The notes: generated by a model not told the origin, from the letters alone. A stretch of 64,000 nt of DNA from Chloroflexota bacterium (GCA_004297775.1 SCUE01000035.1:1-64000); one strand, 5' to 3'. Positions 26,535-35,050 are shown, counted from the stretch's first letter. Numbers and translations: made by a program.

Positions 26535-28808
26535 CTACACCGCGCGCGAACCAGAGGGTGAGATGCTTGTCGTCCCAGCGTGATGCGCCGCGACGTCGGC
26601 CGGATCCATCCAGAGCGGCTTGTAGCCGTCGCTCAGCCAGAGGCGATGCTGATCGCGGTAGTGCCGCGATCCGGCGTGGGCGGATTGGCCGAGATCGGTC
26701 GTCGATCGCGCGCCGCTCTCCGAGAAATCGACCGCGAAGCGGTAGGTGGCACCGCTCGCGACCGCGAACGAACCGACATCGCTGTGACCAGCCGCGCGCA
26801 CGGCTTGCCCGCCGCTGGTCGGCGACGGACCGGTGCTGAGACGAACGCCCGGCACGCGGCCCTCGGCCGGGTGATGAAGCGTCAACGTGTGCAGAGTGCC
26901 CCAGCGCCACTTGCGCGAATCGGGACCGGCGAGCGCAGTCAGACGATCGAGCCCGGCGACAAAAGCCGCCCGCATACGGCCGTCGATGTCACGATCGCCG
27001 AACCAGGGGATTACTTCGCCGAGGATCAGTCCGCGAGCGACCGCGCCGCACTCGACCGCGGCCGGCGAGAGAACCGGCTCGGGGAACCATTGTGCCGCGA
27101 CCGCGCGGGACCAGGCATCCCAGAACGCCTCGAAGATACTGGCCGCGATCGACTCGCGGCTGAGGCGGAAGTCCCAGCGCGCCAATCGTCGCGCCGCCGA
27201 CGTCACGCGCCGATCGTCCGATCCGGCCAGGCGGCGCAACAGCGGGCCGACCAGATCGCGCGCTCGTGCCGACACGATGTCGGACTGGATCGCGGCGACT
27301 TCGTCGGCCGTCAGGCGCCGCTTCTCCTCCAGACGCTCGCGAATGCGTTGGGCGCGGTAGCCAGCCGCCCATGAGGCGAGCCCGAGATAGTGCGGGTCGC
27401 GCGCCGCCCACGGAGGATTGTTGGCGGTCGCGATCCATCCCCGCGCCGGCGCACGTTCGGATGGCAGGTCGTCGTACGAGTAGTCGCCCTGCCAGGCGTC
27501 GGCCGGGTCGTTGGCGTCGCGAATGCCCTGCCCGCCACGTTCGCGCTTCGGGATGTGGCCGGCGACGTGGTAGGCGAAATCGCCATCGCGCCCGGCGCAG
27601 ACAAAGTTGAGTGGCGGGCAGGGCCAGCGCCGGAGCGCCGCGATCGCCTCGCAGACCGAGCCCGCGTCGTGCAGCGCCAGCCCGACGTCGAGCCCGGTCT
27701 CCCGCCGGTTTCCGACCCAGGCCAGGCTGAGCGCGGTGCCAGGCTGATCGGCCAGTTTCACCAGGCCGTCATCGAGCAAGGCGTTGCCCGGTCCGACGAG
27801 GGGACCGCGAATCGTCCGACGGACGGCGTGCGTCTCGCTCGGCTGTCCCGTCACATCGATCGTCTCGAGGGTGCGCTCGAACGGCTGCCAGTCGTCGCCG
27901 ACGCGATAGAGATCGGGATCCGTCGGATGGAGTGTCTCGCGGTACAGGTCGCGCGCCGGCGAGTTGTGATTCGTGACGCCCCAGGCCACGTCGCGATTGC
28001 GGCCGATGTAGATCGTCGGGACGCCCTGAAAGAACGCGCCGATCGCGTCGAGTCCCGGCGCGCTGATCTGCGCCTCGAACCACTGGCTGGGCGCGCGGTA
28101 CGGATTGTGCGGATCGTTGCAGAGCATCGATCGGCCGGTCGTCGTCTTCGTCGGCCCGACGACCCAGTTGTTGCTGCCCTGTCCACTGTCGCCGCCGCTG
28201 GCGAGGGACGGACCGGCATCGGGCACGATCGTCTCTTCGCCGCGCTCGGCGCGGGCGTAGGCGGCGTGCAGTTCGGGCGGCAGGATACGCCTTGCGAGAT
28301 CGGCCAGGACGATCGCCTCGGGACGACCCGAGTTGTACCACCAGCGATATTTCCAGATCGCGATCGAGTCGCGCGGATGCCACGGCTCGGGCGCGTAGCC
28401 GAGCGCCTCGAACTCGATTGGCAGGCGTCGGCACGTTGCGATCCAGTGATTCACGCCGACCGCGTAGGCGTCCAGCACCTCGGCGACCCGCGACGGCACA
28501 TCGCGCAGATCCCGCTCGGCGGTTCTGACGAGGCCAAGCGTGCGCATCGCGCGATCGGTTGCCAGGTAGCCGGGACCGAGGATCGCGGCGACCCGGCCGG
28601 ACGCCTGGCGGCGCACGAAATCGAGCTGCCAGAGACGCTCCTGCGCCATCGCGTAGCCGAGCGCGACGAACGTGTCCCGTTCGGATTCGCCGCGAATGTG
28701 CGGTATTCCCCAGGTGTCCCAGGCGACCGCGACCGGGCGATGGACCGGTCCGGTGAGGCGCGCTCGTCGCGGCGGACGCGCCCCTCGCGACGGAGACGGC
28801 GCGTTCAT
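26535..28808 (-). CDS. penicillin acylase family N-terminal nucleophile hydrolase
   Basis: A 757-residue Ntn amidohydrolase. The alpha-chain-like region starts at WDTWGIPHIRGES and has GYAMAQERLWQLDF. A spacer precedes GSNNWVVGP, where Ser212 is the autocatalytic cleavage site and nucleophile. The beta chain follows. Substrates in this family are beta-lactams, acyl-homoserine lactones and other N-acyl amides. There is no signal peptide, unlike most members, so it may act inside the cell. Its ATG overlaps the stop of the SIS gene by 4 nt (ATGA), so the two are translated together. Confidence 0.92.
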   Translation of the reverse strand: MNAPSPSRGARPPRRARLTGPVHRPVAVAWDTWGIPHIRGESERDTFVALGYAMAQERLWQLDFVRRQASGRVAAILGPGYLATDRAMRTLGLVRTAERDLRDVPSRVAEVLDAYAVGVNHWIATCRRLPIEFEALGYAPEPWHPRDSIAIWKYRWWYNSGRPEAIVLADLARRILPPELHAAYARAERGEETIVPDAGPSLASGGDSGQGSNNWVVGPTKTTTGRSMLCNDPHNPYRAPSQWFEAQISAPGLDAIGAFFQGVPTIYIGRNRDVAWGVTNHNSPARDLYRETLHPTDPDLYRVGDDWQPFERTLETIDVTGQPSETHAVRRTIRGPLVGPGNALLDDGLVKLADQPGTALSLAWVGNRRETGLDVGLALHDAGSVCEAIAALRRWPCPPLNFVCAGRDGDFAYHVAGHIPKRERGGQGIRDANDPADAWQGDYSYDDLPSERAPARGWIATANNPPWAARDPHYLGLASWAAGYRAQRIRERLEEKRRLTADEVAAIQSDIVSARARDLVGPLLRRLAGSDDRRVTSAARRLARWDFRLSRESIAASIFEAFWDAWSRAVAAQWFPEPVLSPAAVECGAVARGLILGEVIPWFGDRDIDGRMRAAFVAGLDRLTALAGPDSRKWRWGTLHTLTLHHPAEGRVPGVRLSTGPSPTSGGQAVRAAGHSDVGSFAVASGATYRFAVDFSESGARSTTDLGQSAHAGSRHYRDQHRLWLSDGYKPLWMDPADVAAHHAGTTSISPSGSRAV

Positions 28809-29848
28809 TCCGTGCGCGTCACTTTGCCGAGTCGCTCGAACACGGCCGGCTCGCGTCCTCGGCCGCGCGCGCAGGCGATCGCGAGCAGTTCCGGCGCGAT
28901 GATCTCGACGACCGGCGCAATCGACTCGTCGAGCCTGCCCGTGTCGATGATGGGCAGATCGGCGCCCGGCAGCGCCGCGTCACGTGGGCCGACCAGCAGG
29001 ACGCGCGCGCCGTAGCCGTGTATCTCGGCCGCGAGCCGGCGCGTCAGGTCGATCGTGCGGCCGGCTGGGGAGAACACGATCGCACTCGTCTCGGACGACA
29101 CCATTTCGAGCGGACCGTGCCGAAAGTGTCCGCCGGTGAGTGGCTCGGCCGGCGTGCGACTGGCCTCCTTGAGAATGAGCGATCCGCACTGCGCCGACGC
29201 GAAGCCCGGACCGCGGCCAATGAGAAAGAGATCGCGCGGTGGCGCGCCGAGCGTGTCGCCGACGAGTTTCGTCAATCCGACGTGGTCGCCGAGCAGTGAA
29301 TCGAGCGCGGTCGCCGCGGCCTGGAAATTCGTCACTTCGTGCTCGATCGAGCCGCCGAGGATCGCGGCTGTCGCCAGGCGCAGCGCCGCGATCGTTGCGA
29401 CGTACGTCTTCGTCGCGACGATGCCTTCGCGGCCGCCTCGCAGCACGATCGGAACATCGGCGCGCCGCGCCAGGGTGCTCTCGCCGTGGTTGGTGACGCC
29501 GACGATCGTGACGCCGGACGGCAGGCGGTCGAGCAGACGCGTGATCTCGATCGTTTCGCCCGATTGCGACACGACGACGAGCAGCGCGCCGGCCGGAATC
29601 CCGGATGCACCGTAGTGGAGCAGTTCGCCGGCGTCGATCCAGCCATTCTGCGTACCGCCTTCGAGTAGAGAGAGATGCATCGGGTAGAGCGCGGCGTGAG
29701 ATGAACCCATGCCGGTCAGCATCGCGACGGAGTGCTTGCCGCGCAGGGCGGCGAGACGGTCGATCAGCTTGGCGTCGCCGGCAATCGCCGCGACCGTGTC
29801 GCGAATCGCGGTCGGCTGCCCGCGCAGATCGTCGATGTACGAGGTCAC
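28805..29848 (-). CDS. SIS-domain sugar isomerase/deaminase
   Basis: A 347-residue protein with two tandem SIS domains, like the isomerase half of glucosamine-6-phosphate synthase or the AgaS/FrlB-type deglycases. Motifs are GMGSSHAALYP, VVSQSGETIEI and ILKEASRTPAEPLTGGHFRHGP. It acts on phosphorylated amino sugars or fructosamines. The start is GTG 29848 with AGGAGG 9 nt upstream; the longer frame is not homologous. It overlaps the acylase gene by 4 nt. The pairing suggests release of an acyl or amino group from a sugar conjugate. Confidence 0.9.
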   Translation of the reverse strand: MTSYIDDLRGQPTAIRDTVAAIAGDAKLIDRLAALRGKHSVAMLTGMGSSHAALYPMHLSLLEGGTQNGWIDAGELLHYGASGIPAGALLVVVSQSGETIEITRLLDRLPSGVTIVGVTNHGESTLARRADVPIVLRGGREGIVATKTYVATIAALRLATAAILGGSIEHEVTNFQAAATALDSLLGDHVGLTKLVGDTLGAPPRDLFLIGRGPGFASAQCGSLILKEASRTPAEPLTGGHFRHGPLEMVSSETSAIVFSPAGRTIDLTRRLAAEIHGYGARVLLVGPRDAALPGADLPIIDTGRLDESIAPVVEIIAPELLAIACARGRGREPAVFERLGKVTRTE

Positions 29849-29912
29849 GAGGTCGATCCTCCTGGTATGTCCTGGCGGGATGTCGGCACTACCTGTGCCG
29901 ATGGCGCGGCGT

Positions 29913-30407
29913 TCAGCCGGGTTTGAACGGTGGTTGGCCGTCATCGTCCGGCGCGATGTCGGGCGTCTCGGCGTTACTCTGCCCCGCCGCAAGCGCCGCG
30001 AATTCGTTGAGATCCTTCTTGATGAACGCGAGCGCGACCTTGGAAATCGTGCCATCTGGCTCGATCCAGAAGTAGGTCGGTGTCGCGTCGGGGTCGTAGC
30101 TCTCCGACACCGGGTACGGGCCGTGCTCGATCGCGATCGGCATCGTCAACCCATGGGCATCGACCTGCCGCTGGATCGCCTCGGGCCGGTCCTGCGCCAC
30201 GAACACCATCGACCACGGCCGATCGGCGTAGGTCGTCCACAGTCGCTGCAGGTACGGGAACGCCACCTGGCAGGTTCGGCAGTCGCTCTTGACGAACCCG
30301 ACCAGGACCGGGCCGCGTGCGAGGGCATCCTTGAGCGCGAATTTCGACCCATCGAGCGTCGGCAACCTGAAATCGGGGGCACGCGCGCCGGTTTGCAGCA
30401 TTGTCAC
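29913..30407 (-). CDS. peroxiredoxin/thioredoxin-fold redoxin
   Basis: A 164-residue AhpC/TSA-type redoxin. It begins with GARAPDFRLPTLDG and has a CxxC centre at Cys43-Cys46 (KSDCRTCQVAFPYL). ATPTYFWIEPDG supplies the cis-Pro loop. Without a visible signal peptide it is probably cytoplasmic and reduces disulfides or peroxides. The last 20 residues are acidic and disordered. It starts at GTG 30407 or ATG 30401 and diverges from the MoaD-like gene across a 29-bp shared promoter. Confidence 0.85.
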   Translation of the reverse strand: MTMLQTGARAPDFRLPTLDGSKFALKDALARGPVLVGFVKSDCRTCQVAFPYLQRLWTTYADRPWSMVFVAQDRPEAIQRQVDAHGLTMPIAIEHGPYPVSESYDPDATPTYFWIEPDGTISKVALAFIKKDLNEFAALAAGQSNAETPDIAPDDDGQPPFKPG

Positions 30408-30417
30408 GATCGCGAAG

Positions 30418-30427
30418 CTTATACAAT
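30418..30427. promoter_or_regulatory. overlapping divergent -10 elements
   Basis: The plus strand reads TACAAT (30422-30427), ending 9 nt before the GTG of the MoaD-like gene. The minus strand reads TATAAG (30418-30423), ending 10 nt before the GTG of the redoxin gene. The two hexamers share two base pairs within a near-palindromic TTATACAA. Neither gene has an SD. RNA polymerase could bind in either direction, but not both at once. Confidence 0.6.
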
Positions 30428-30436
30428 CGCGCCCGC

Positions 30437-30673
30437 GTGAAGGTTCGCGTCAAGCTGCACGGTGAGACCAAGCGGGGCGTGCCCGGACTGGTCGGCGACT
30501 ATGTCGAGGCGTCGGTGCCGGCCGGTATCACCGTGACCGAGGCGCTTCGTCACATTGGCGTCGATCTCAGCGAAGTCTGGCTCAGCGCGGTCAACAGTCA
30601 CCTCGTCAAGGGCGATCACCACCTGAAGGATGGCGACTCCATCGAGATATTTGCGCCGGTTGCCGGCGGCTAG
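30437..30673 (+). CDS. MoaD/ThiS-like sulfur carrier protein
   Basis: A 78-residue ubiquitin-fold protein ending in the functional Gly-Gly tail (EIFAPVAGG). The C-terminal glycine is thiocarboxylated and donates sulfur when the pyranopterin dithiolene is made. It starts at GTG 30437 with no ribosome site. It lies 19 bp before an AOR gene, the classic arrangement in which a dedicated MoaD homologue serves the tungsten/molybdenum cofactor of the oxidoreductase. Confidence 0.88.
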   Translation: MKVRVKLHGETKRGVPGLVGDYVEASVPAGITVTEALRHIGVDLSEVWLSAVNSHLVKGDHHLKDGDSIEIFAPVAGG

Positions 30674-30692
30674 CGCGGCGGGAGGAGAAGAC

Positions 30693-32615
30693 ATGGCACG
30701 TGGATATTCGGGCAAGATCCTGCGCATCGACTTGACCTCGGGGGCGATTGGCGTCGACGAACACGACGACGCGTGGTACCGGAAGTACATGGGTGGACGC
30801 GCATTGATCGCGTACTACCTGCTGAAGGAAACGAAGGCCGGGACCGATCCGCTTGGGCCGGATAACCTGGCGATTTTCGCGCCCGGCATCGTAACCGGCG
30901 CGAACGTGTCCGGCAACGGCCGCAACGGCGTCGGCGGACTCAGCCCGCTGACGGGTGGATTTGGCAATGCCGAGGCGGGTGGCTACTGGGGCGCCGAACT
31001 GAAGCGCGCCGGCTACGACGCGATCGTCGTCAAGGGTAAGGCGGCCAGGCCGAGCTACGTCTGGATTAGCGAGAAGGGCGTCGAGGTTCGTGACGCCAGT
31101 CACCTGTGGGGCAAGACGACCGGCGACACCGAGGATCTCATGCGCGAGGAACTGAGCGACCCGCTCGTGCGCACCTGCCTGATCGGTCAGGCCGGCGAGA
31201 ACCTCGTTCGCTACGCCTGCGTCGTCAACGACCGCAATCGGTTTGCCGGTCGCACGGGCATCGGCGCGGTCATGGGGTCGAAGAACCTCAAAGGCATCGC
31301 GGTCCGAGCCGGCCGTGGCCAACTCGCGGTCAACGACGCGGCCGGGGTCAAGACCATCCAGAAGTGGATGGCCGAGAACCTCGACCTCGTCTTCAACTTC
31401 TATGACGTCGGCACGGCCGGTGGCCTCAAGGGTCTGAGCATGGCCGGCGGCCTGCCGACCTTCAACTTCCAGGAAGGCTCGTTCGCCGGCGCCGACAAGA
31501 TCACCGGTACGACGATGCGGGACACGATCCTGGTGAAGCGTGACACCTGCTACGCCTGCTCGGTGCGCTGCAAGCGCGTCGTCGAGGTGACGGAGCCGTT
31601 GATTGTCGATCGCCGCTACGGCGGACCGGAGTACGAAAGCCTCTCGGCGCTCGGCAACAACAACGGCGTCGACGATCTCATCAAGCTCGCCAAGGCGAAT
31701 GAGATGTGCGCCGCCTATGGACTCGATTCGATCTCGACCGGCATGGCGATCGGTTGGGCGCTTGAGTGCGCCGAGAAGGGGCTCCTGACCGACAAGGAAA
31801 CGGCCGGTCTGAAGCTGGAATGGGGCAACGCTGACCTCGTCATGGACCTGATCGAGAAGATCACGTTCCGCCAGGGCATCGGCGACTTGCTCGCCGAGGG
31901 CACGGCGCGGGCGTCAAAGACGGTCGGTCGCGGCACGGAGGAGTTCGCGCTCCACGTCAAGGGCCAGGAGTTCCCGATGCACGAGCCGCGCATCAAGCAC
32001 GGCCTCGGATTCGGGTACGCGCTATCGCCGACCGGCGCCGATCACATGCACAACATGCATGACACCGGCTTCGGCGCGGAGAATCGCGGCGTCAAGATTC
32101 TGCGCGAGTCGTGGAACATCGACGCCAAGCCGATCCCGGCCCACGGTCTTGACGACACGAAGATGGAGATGTGGTACCACACCGCCCACTGGCGCCATTT
32201 TCTCGACTCGGTCGGGATGTGCCACTTCCTGCCGTATACGCCCGATCAGATGCTCGATCTCGTCAATGCCGTGACTGGCTGGGACGTGACGAAGCAGGAG
32301 ATGCTGGATGTTGGCGTTCGCGCCGCGACGATGGCGCGGGCGGTCAACATCCGCGAAGGATTCGAGCACGAGCACGATAGCCTGCCGAAGCGGATGTACG
32401 GCCGCTTCCGCAACGACAACTCGGCGACCGGGAAGCCGATGGATCCGGTTGAGGTCGACGCGACGGTGCACAAGATGTACGCGCGGCTCGGGTACGACAC
32501 GGCCGGCGTGCCGACCTCGGCCGGACTGGAGGCGCTCGACATTGGCTGGGTTGGTGAGGCGATGACGCCATCGGTGGCAACGCGCGGAAGCAAGCGGGAG
32601 CTCGTGCTGACGTAA
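30693..32615 (+). CDS. aldehyde ferredoxin oxidoreductase family protein
   Basis: A 640-residue tungsten-bispyranopterin oxidoreductase that converts aldehydes to acids with ferredoxin or a related carrier. The N-terminal domain with GKILRIDLTSG and the pterin-binding region GRTGIGAVMGSKNLK (186-200) are present. Three of the four [4Fe-4S] cysteines are Cys286, Cys289 and Cys293 (CYACSVRC); the fourth is in SVGMCHFLPY. The start is ATG 30693 behind GGAGGAG. It forms an operon with the MoaD-like carrier. Substrate range cannot be read, and the two AORs in the window are only moderately alike. Confidence 0.93.
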   Translation: MARGYSGKILRIDLTSGAIGVDEHDDAWYRKYMGGRALIAYYLLKETKAGTDPLGPDNLAIFAPGIVTGANVSGNGRNGVGGLSPLTGGFGNAEAGGYWGAELKRAGYDAIVVKGKAARPSYVWISEKGVEVRDASHLWGKTTGDTEDLMREELSDPLVRTCLIGQAGENLVRYACVVNDRNRFAGRTGIGAVMGSKNLKGIAVRAGRGQLAVNDAAGVKTIQKWMAENLDLVFNFYDVGTAGGLKGLSMAGGLPTFNFQEGSFAGADKITGTTMRDTILVKRDTCYACSVRCKRVVEVTEPLIVDRRYGGPEYESLSALGNNNGVDDLIKLAKANEMCAAYGLDSISTGMAIGWALECAEKGLLTDKETAGLKLEWGNADLVMDLIEKITFRQGIGDLLAEGTARASKTVGRGTEEFALHVKGQEFPMHEPRIKHGLGFGYALSPTGADHMHNMHDTGFGAENRGVKILRESWNIDAKPIPAHGLDDTKMEMWYHTAHWRHFLDSVGMCHFLPYTPDQMLDLVNAVTGWDVTKQEMLDVGVRAATMARAVNIREGFEHEHDSLPKRMYGRFRNDNSATGKPMDPVEVDATVHKMYARLGYDTAGVPTSAGLEALDIGWVGEAMTPSVATRGSKRELVLT

Positions 32616-32679
32616 GGCGTGGCGCGGGGAGTCGAGTGATCTCCCGCGTGGTGTTTGTTTGTCCAGAGGAGATCTCGCG

Positions 32680-32898
32680 ATGCGAATGACAGTTTACGTT
32701 GACGACGATGTGCTATCGGAGGCTCGTGCGTTGTCACGACGATCCGGCGTATCGGTCGGGAAGGTGCTGTCAGACCTGGCGCGCCAGGCGCTCAAGACTG
32801 GCCGTCAGACGACGATACGCAACGGCGTGCCGCTGTTTCCGAATTCGCCCAGCGCGGGTGCTGTGACGATGGAACTCGTGAATAGGCTTCGCGGCTAG
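32680..32898 (+). CDS. orphan VapB/CopG-type antitoxin
   Basis: A 72-residue protein starting at ATG 32680 with AGAGGAG upstream. MRMTVYVDDDVLSEARAL followed by GVSVGKVLSDLARQAL is a ribbon-helix-helix DNA-binding domain. The C-terminal part with NGVPLFPNSP is typical of VapB antitoxins that pair with PIN-domain VapC ribonucleases. No PIN gene follows within the next kilobase, which is instead a decayed transporter. The toxin partner has apparently been lost. Confidence 0.75.
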   Translation: MRMTVYVDDDVLSEARALSRRSGVSVGKVLSDLARQALKTGRQTTIRNGVPLFPNSPSAGAVTMELVNRLRG

Positions 32899-32960
32899 AT
32901 TCATACACGCGGCATGGAGGTCGCGTGGTTAGCGGCCGCGCGACGGTCGCGTAGAGACGC

Positions 32961-33689
32961 GTGCGGCGCACATGTGATTCGTTGACTGGGAGAACCACTT
33001 GCGCGACGCGCGCCGCGTGCGATCGCGCGCACCACGCGATCACGTCTTTCAGTCTTGCTCTGGCATACGCCGTCCACCTGGTCTGGCAGGTCCAGAACGG
33101 GCTGACGCCGCTCCAGCTTGTCCTCGTCGGCACGATGCTCGAGGTGACCGCGTTCCCCTGCGAGATCCGGACCGGGATCGTCGCCGACGTGTACAGCCGC
33201 CGCCTCTCCGTCATCATCGGCGTCTTCCTGCACGGCGTGGCGATCCTCGTTGAGGGATTCGCGCGTGGTCGATCCCCAACCTTCGCCCGCTTGATCGCGG
33301 TCGCGTCGATCGCGCAGATCGCGGCCGTCGCCGTGTTCGCGCTGTGGGGCAACGTCTGGGTCGCGCTGGCGATGAACATTCTGATTCACGTGGCACGCGA
33401 GGTACATGGACCGCTGCGAAGCGCCTGGTTCAACCAGGGCATCGATCCGCGCTACCGCGCGACCGTCCTTTCGATGGAGGGCCAGGTCGATGCGCTCGGC
33501 CAGATCGGCGGTGGACCGCTCGTCGGTGCCGGGTCGGTCTTCGGCGGCTTGCGAGCGGCGCTGCTCGACTCGGCGACGCTTCTCGTGCCAGTGCTTCCCG
33601 TGCTTTCCTGGGCGGTTCGGCGGACGCCGTCACGGTACGCCGTGTCGTTAGGGGCTGTCGCGAAGGCGGTCGACGTAGAGGAGCGGTAG
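32961..33689 (+). pseudogene. MFS transporter with internal deletion
   Basis: A 242-codon frame that joins the first three membrane segments of a major facilitator transporter directly to its last ones. The N-terminal part has LTPLQLVLVGTMLEVTAFPC and the intracellular loop GIVADVYSRRLSVIIG, as in full-length 400-residue transporters. After about residue 105 the sequence jumps to the C-terminal half (NQGIDPRYRATVLSMEGQVD). Roughly 150-200 residues are missing, and the first 25 residues look non-native. It is almost certainly non-functional and lies in a decayed zone. Confidence 0.75.
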
Positions 33690-33776
33690 TTCGATCGGCG
33701 CAGAGTTTCACTGGACCGACTACGCATCCCAGTGCATATGTCGCCGGTGATGATGTTGATAGGATCCGGGCCGTTG

Positions 33777-34108
33777 ATGCCGCGAACGCTCTACCGCTTT
33801 GCGTGGACGAACCCACCCTCCGTGCGCGACTTCTATTCGAACTACCAGTTCGGCGGCCACGCCGCTCCACCGCGGGCGAAACCTAGGACGAGTGGCGAGG
33901 ACTCTCGACGTTCGACTCGGTCGATGCGGCGCGAGCGATGTTGGCGCGCGTGCCCCGCTTTCCACCACGGTTCCTGGTCCGACTCGAGATCCCGACCGAC
34001 GCGACGGTGCGGATTGAGAAGACGTTCGGCCCCGGCCATTACACTGTGTGGGGCGCGCCGGAATTGTTTCTCGGCGCCGTGGTCGACATCGTTCAGATCG
34101 AGCATTAA
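33777..34108 (+). pseudogene. frameshifted small conserved hypothetical gene
   Basis: The 5' part in one frame encodes MPRTLYRFAWTNPPSVRDFY. Around 33885-33890 the coding sense moves to another frame, after an in-frame TAG in that frame, and continues as DEWRGLSTFDSVDAARAML to GHYTVWGAPELF and the TAA at 34106. Together the pieces resemble a small family of uncharacterised proteins with the same order of motifs (NPPT..DF, then LW.G.S, then HYT.WG). One indel has therefore destroyed the gene. Confidence 0.65.
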
Positions 34109-34117
34109 GGGACTGCT

Positions 34118-34441
34118 ATGGCGAAGGTGAAGGTGAAGGTCGGCACGGATACGAATTCCACGAGCAGGGTGGCACGCACCGAAGGCGTGTCGGTGGTCAC
34201 ATTCGGGCTGATCGATGTGGAGTCCGGGAACATGGTCGGAAGCTTCTGCTCGGAACGCGAGGCGTTGCTGGCCGTGGCGGCGACCGCGCGGGAGCACGGC
34301 GCCGCCTCCGACGCGGTTCTGTCGCTATCGCTGTTCCGGTGGGACGTGCCGGCGGAACAGGGTTTCATCGCCGACGGAGCAGATCTGTTGCAGCGCGCTG
34401 TCAGCGCAGGTGGTGGGCCGGCGGATCGCCGCGCGCGATAG
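34118..34441 (+). CDS. small conserved hypothetical protein
   Basis: A 107-residue protein. The core has the pattern VTFGLIDVESGNMVGSFCSE followed by REALLAVAATAREHG and, later, IADGADLLQRA. The same layout occurs in the minus-strand neighbour at 34608-34913. The first 20 residues are Lys- and Thr-rich and may be a tail. Proteins of this type are frequent in Chloroflexota, but no function is known to me. AAGGGA precedes the ATG. Its last codons abut the AOR relic. Confidence 0.6.
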   Translation: MAKVKVKVGTDTNSTSRVARTEGVSVVTFGLIDVESGNMVGSFCSEREALLAVAATAREHGAASDAVLSLSLFRWDVPAEQGFIADGADLLQRAVSAGGGPADRRAR

Positions 34442-34450
34442 ACCGATTGG

Positions 34451-34561
34451 CGCGCCGCGGCCAGATCCTTGACGAGGAAGCCGAGGTTCAGATCGTTCAG
34501 ACGTCTGGCGTCCGGCCGCGCTGACTACCCATCCCAACGTACTTGGTTCAAGTCGGAGTTG
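34451..34561 (-). pseudogene. 3'-end relic of an AOR gene
   Basis: Read on the minus strand, this segment encodes LNQVRWDG-stop-SARPDARRL and then NDLNLGFLVKDLAAAR. It aligns without gaps to the C-terminus of the intact AOR at 37924-39795 (LNRMHWDAQSARPDAKRL, then GELNMGFLARDLAAAR). CAG has become the stop TAG. The remaining gene is absent. It is in the same orientation as the intact copy, 3.5 kb away, and flanks the hydrolase/NB-ARC gene. Confidence 0.8.
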
Positions 34562-34607
34562 ATCCACCCGGTTCAACCTGCCGGGATTCATGGCCGCGGC
34601 AGGTTGG

Positions 34608-34913
34608 TCAAGCGTCCCTGGTTCCAGCCGTCCGGGAGCGTCGTGGCCGATACGCGGTCATGGCCTCGGCGCCGTTCGCCTCGAGGGACGAACTGACCGG
34701 ATCGCGCCCCGGCGCGACGAGATCGGCGAGCGCCGGCCCGGCGGCGATGGTCGTACGGTCGCCGTCCCTGTCAAGTCGCGCGAGGATGAATCCGGCGACG
34801 TACTCGCGGCCGGGCTGTTCGAGCGCCTTGCGCAGCGAAACCATGGCCTCCCGCTCGGTTCGGAAGACGGCCATGACGTTGAGGGAGTCGCGCCACCAGA
34901 GTTCGTACACCAC
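34608..34913 (-). CDS. small conserved hypothetical protein
   Basis: A 101-residue protein with the same layout as the gene at 34118: ELWWRDSLNVMAVFRTEREA, then a helical stretch, then AGFILARLDRDGDRTTIAAG. Family members are single-domain proteins of unknown role. The start is GTG 34913 or GTG 34910 with a weak AGGA. The last 25 residues are Arg-rich and may be read-through of non-homologous sequence. Confidence 0.55.
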   Translation of the reverse strand: MVYELWWRDSLNVMAVFRTEREAMVSLRKALEQPGREYVAGFILARLDRDGDRTTIAAGPALADLVAPGRDPVSSSLEANGAEAMTAYRPRRSRTAGTRDA

Positions 34914-35050
34914 GTCCTCAGTCTACTGACACGCCAAGTGGTCCAGGCGAGGCAATCCTCGGTGCCGTCGATCGCTCGCGTCCCGGCGTATGAAATGAGG
35001 GTCGACGGCGATTGCTGTAAGCTAGTCGGACCGCGAGAGCACTTGGAAGG

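Noticed and set aside
26362-26910. Minus-strand frame that might hold a toxin remnant beside the antitoxin-like ORF
   Set aside because: It overlaps the acylase 3' end, and no PIN or other toxin motif could be aligned.
27390-29015. 541-codon open frame on the plus strand opposite the acylase and SIS genes
   Set aside because: It is Arg/Asp-rich shadow coding typical of GC-rich DNA, and the minus-strand frames have clear family motifs.
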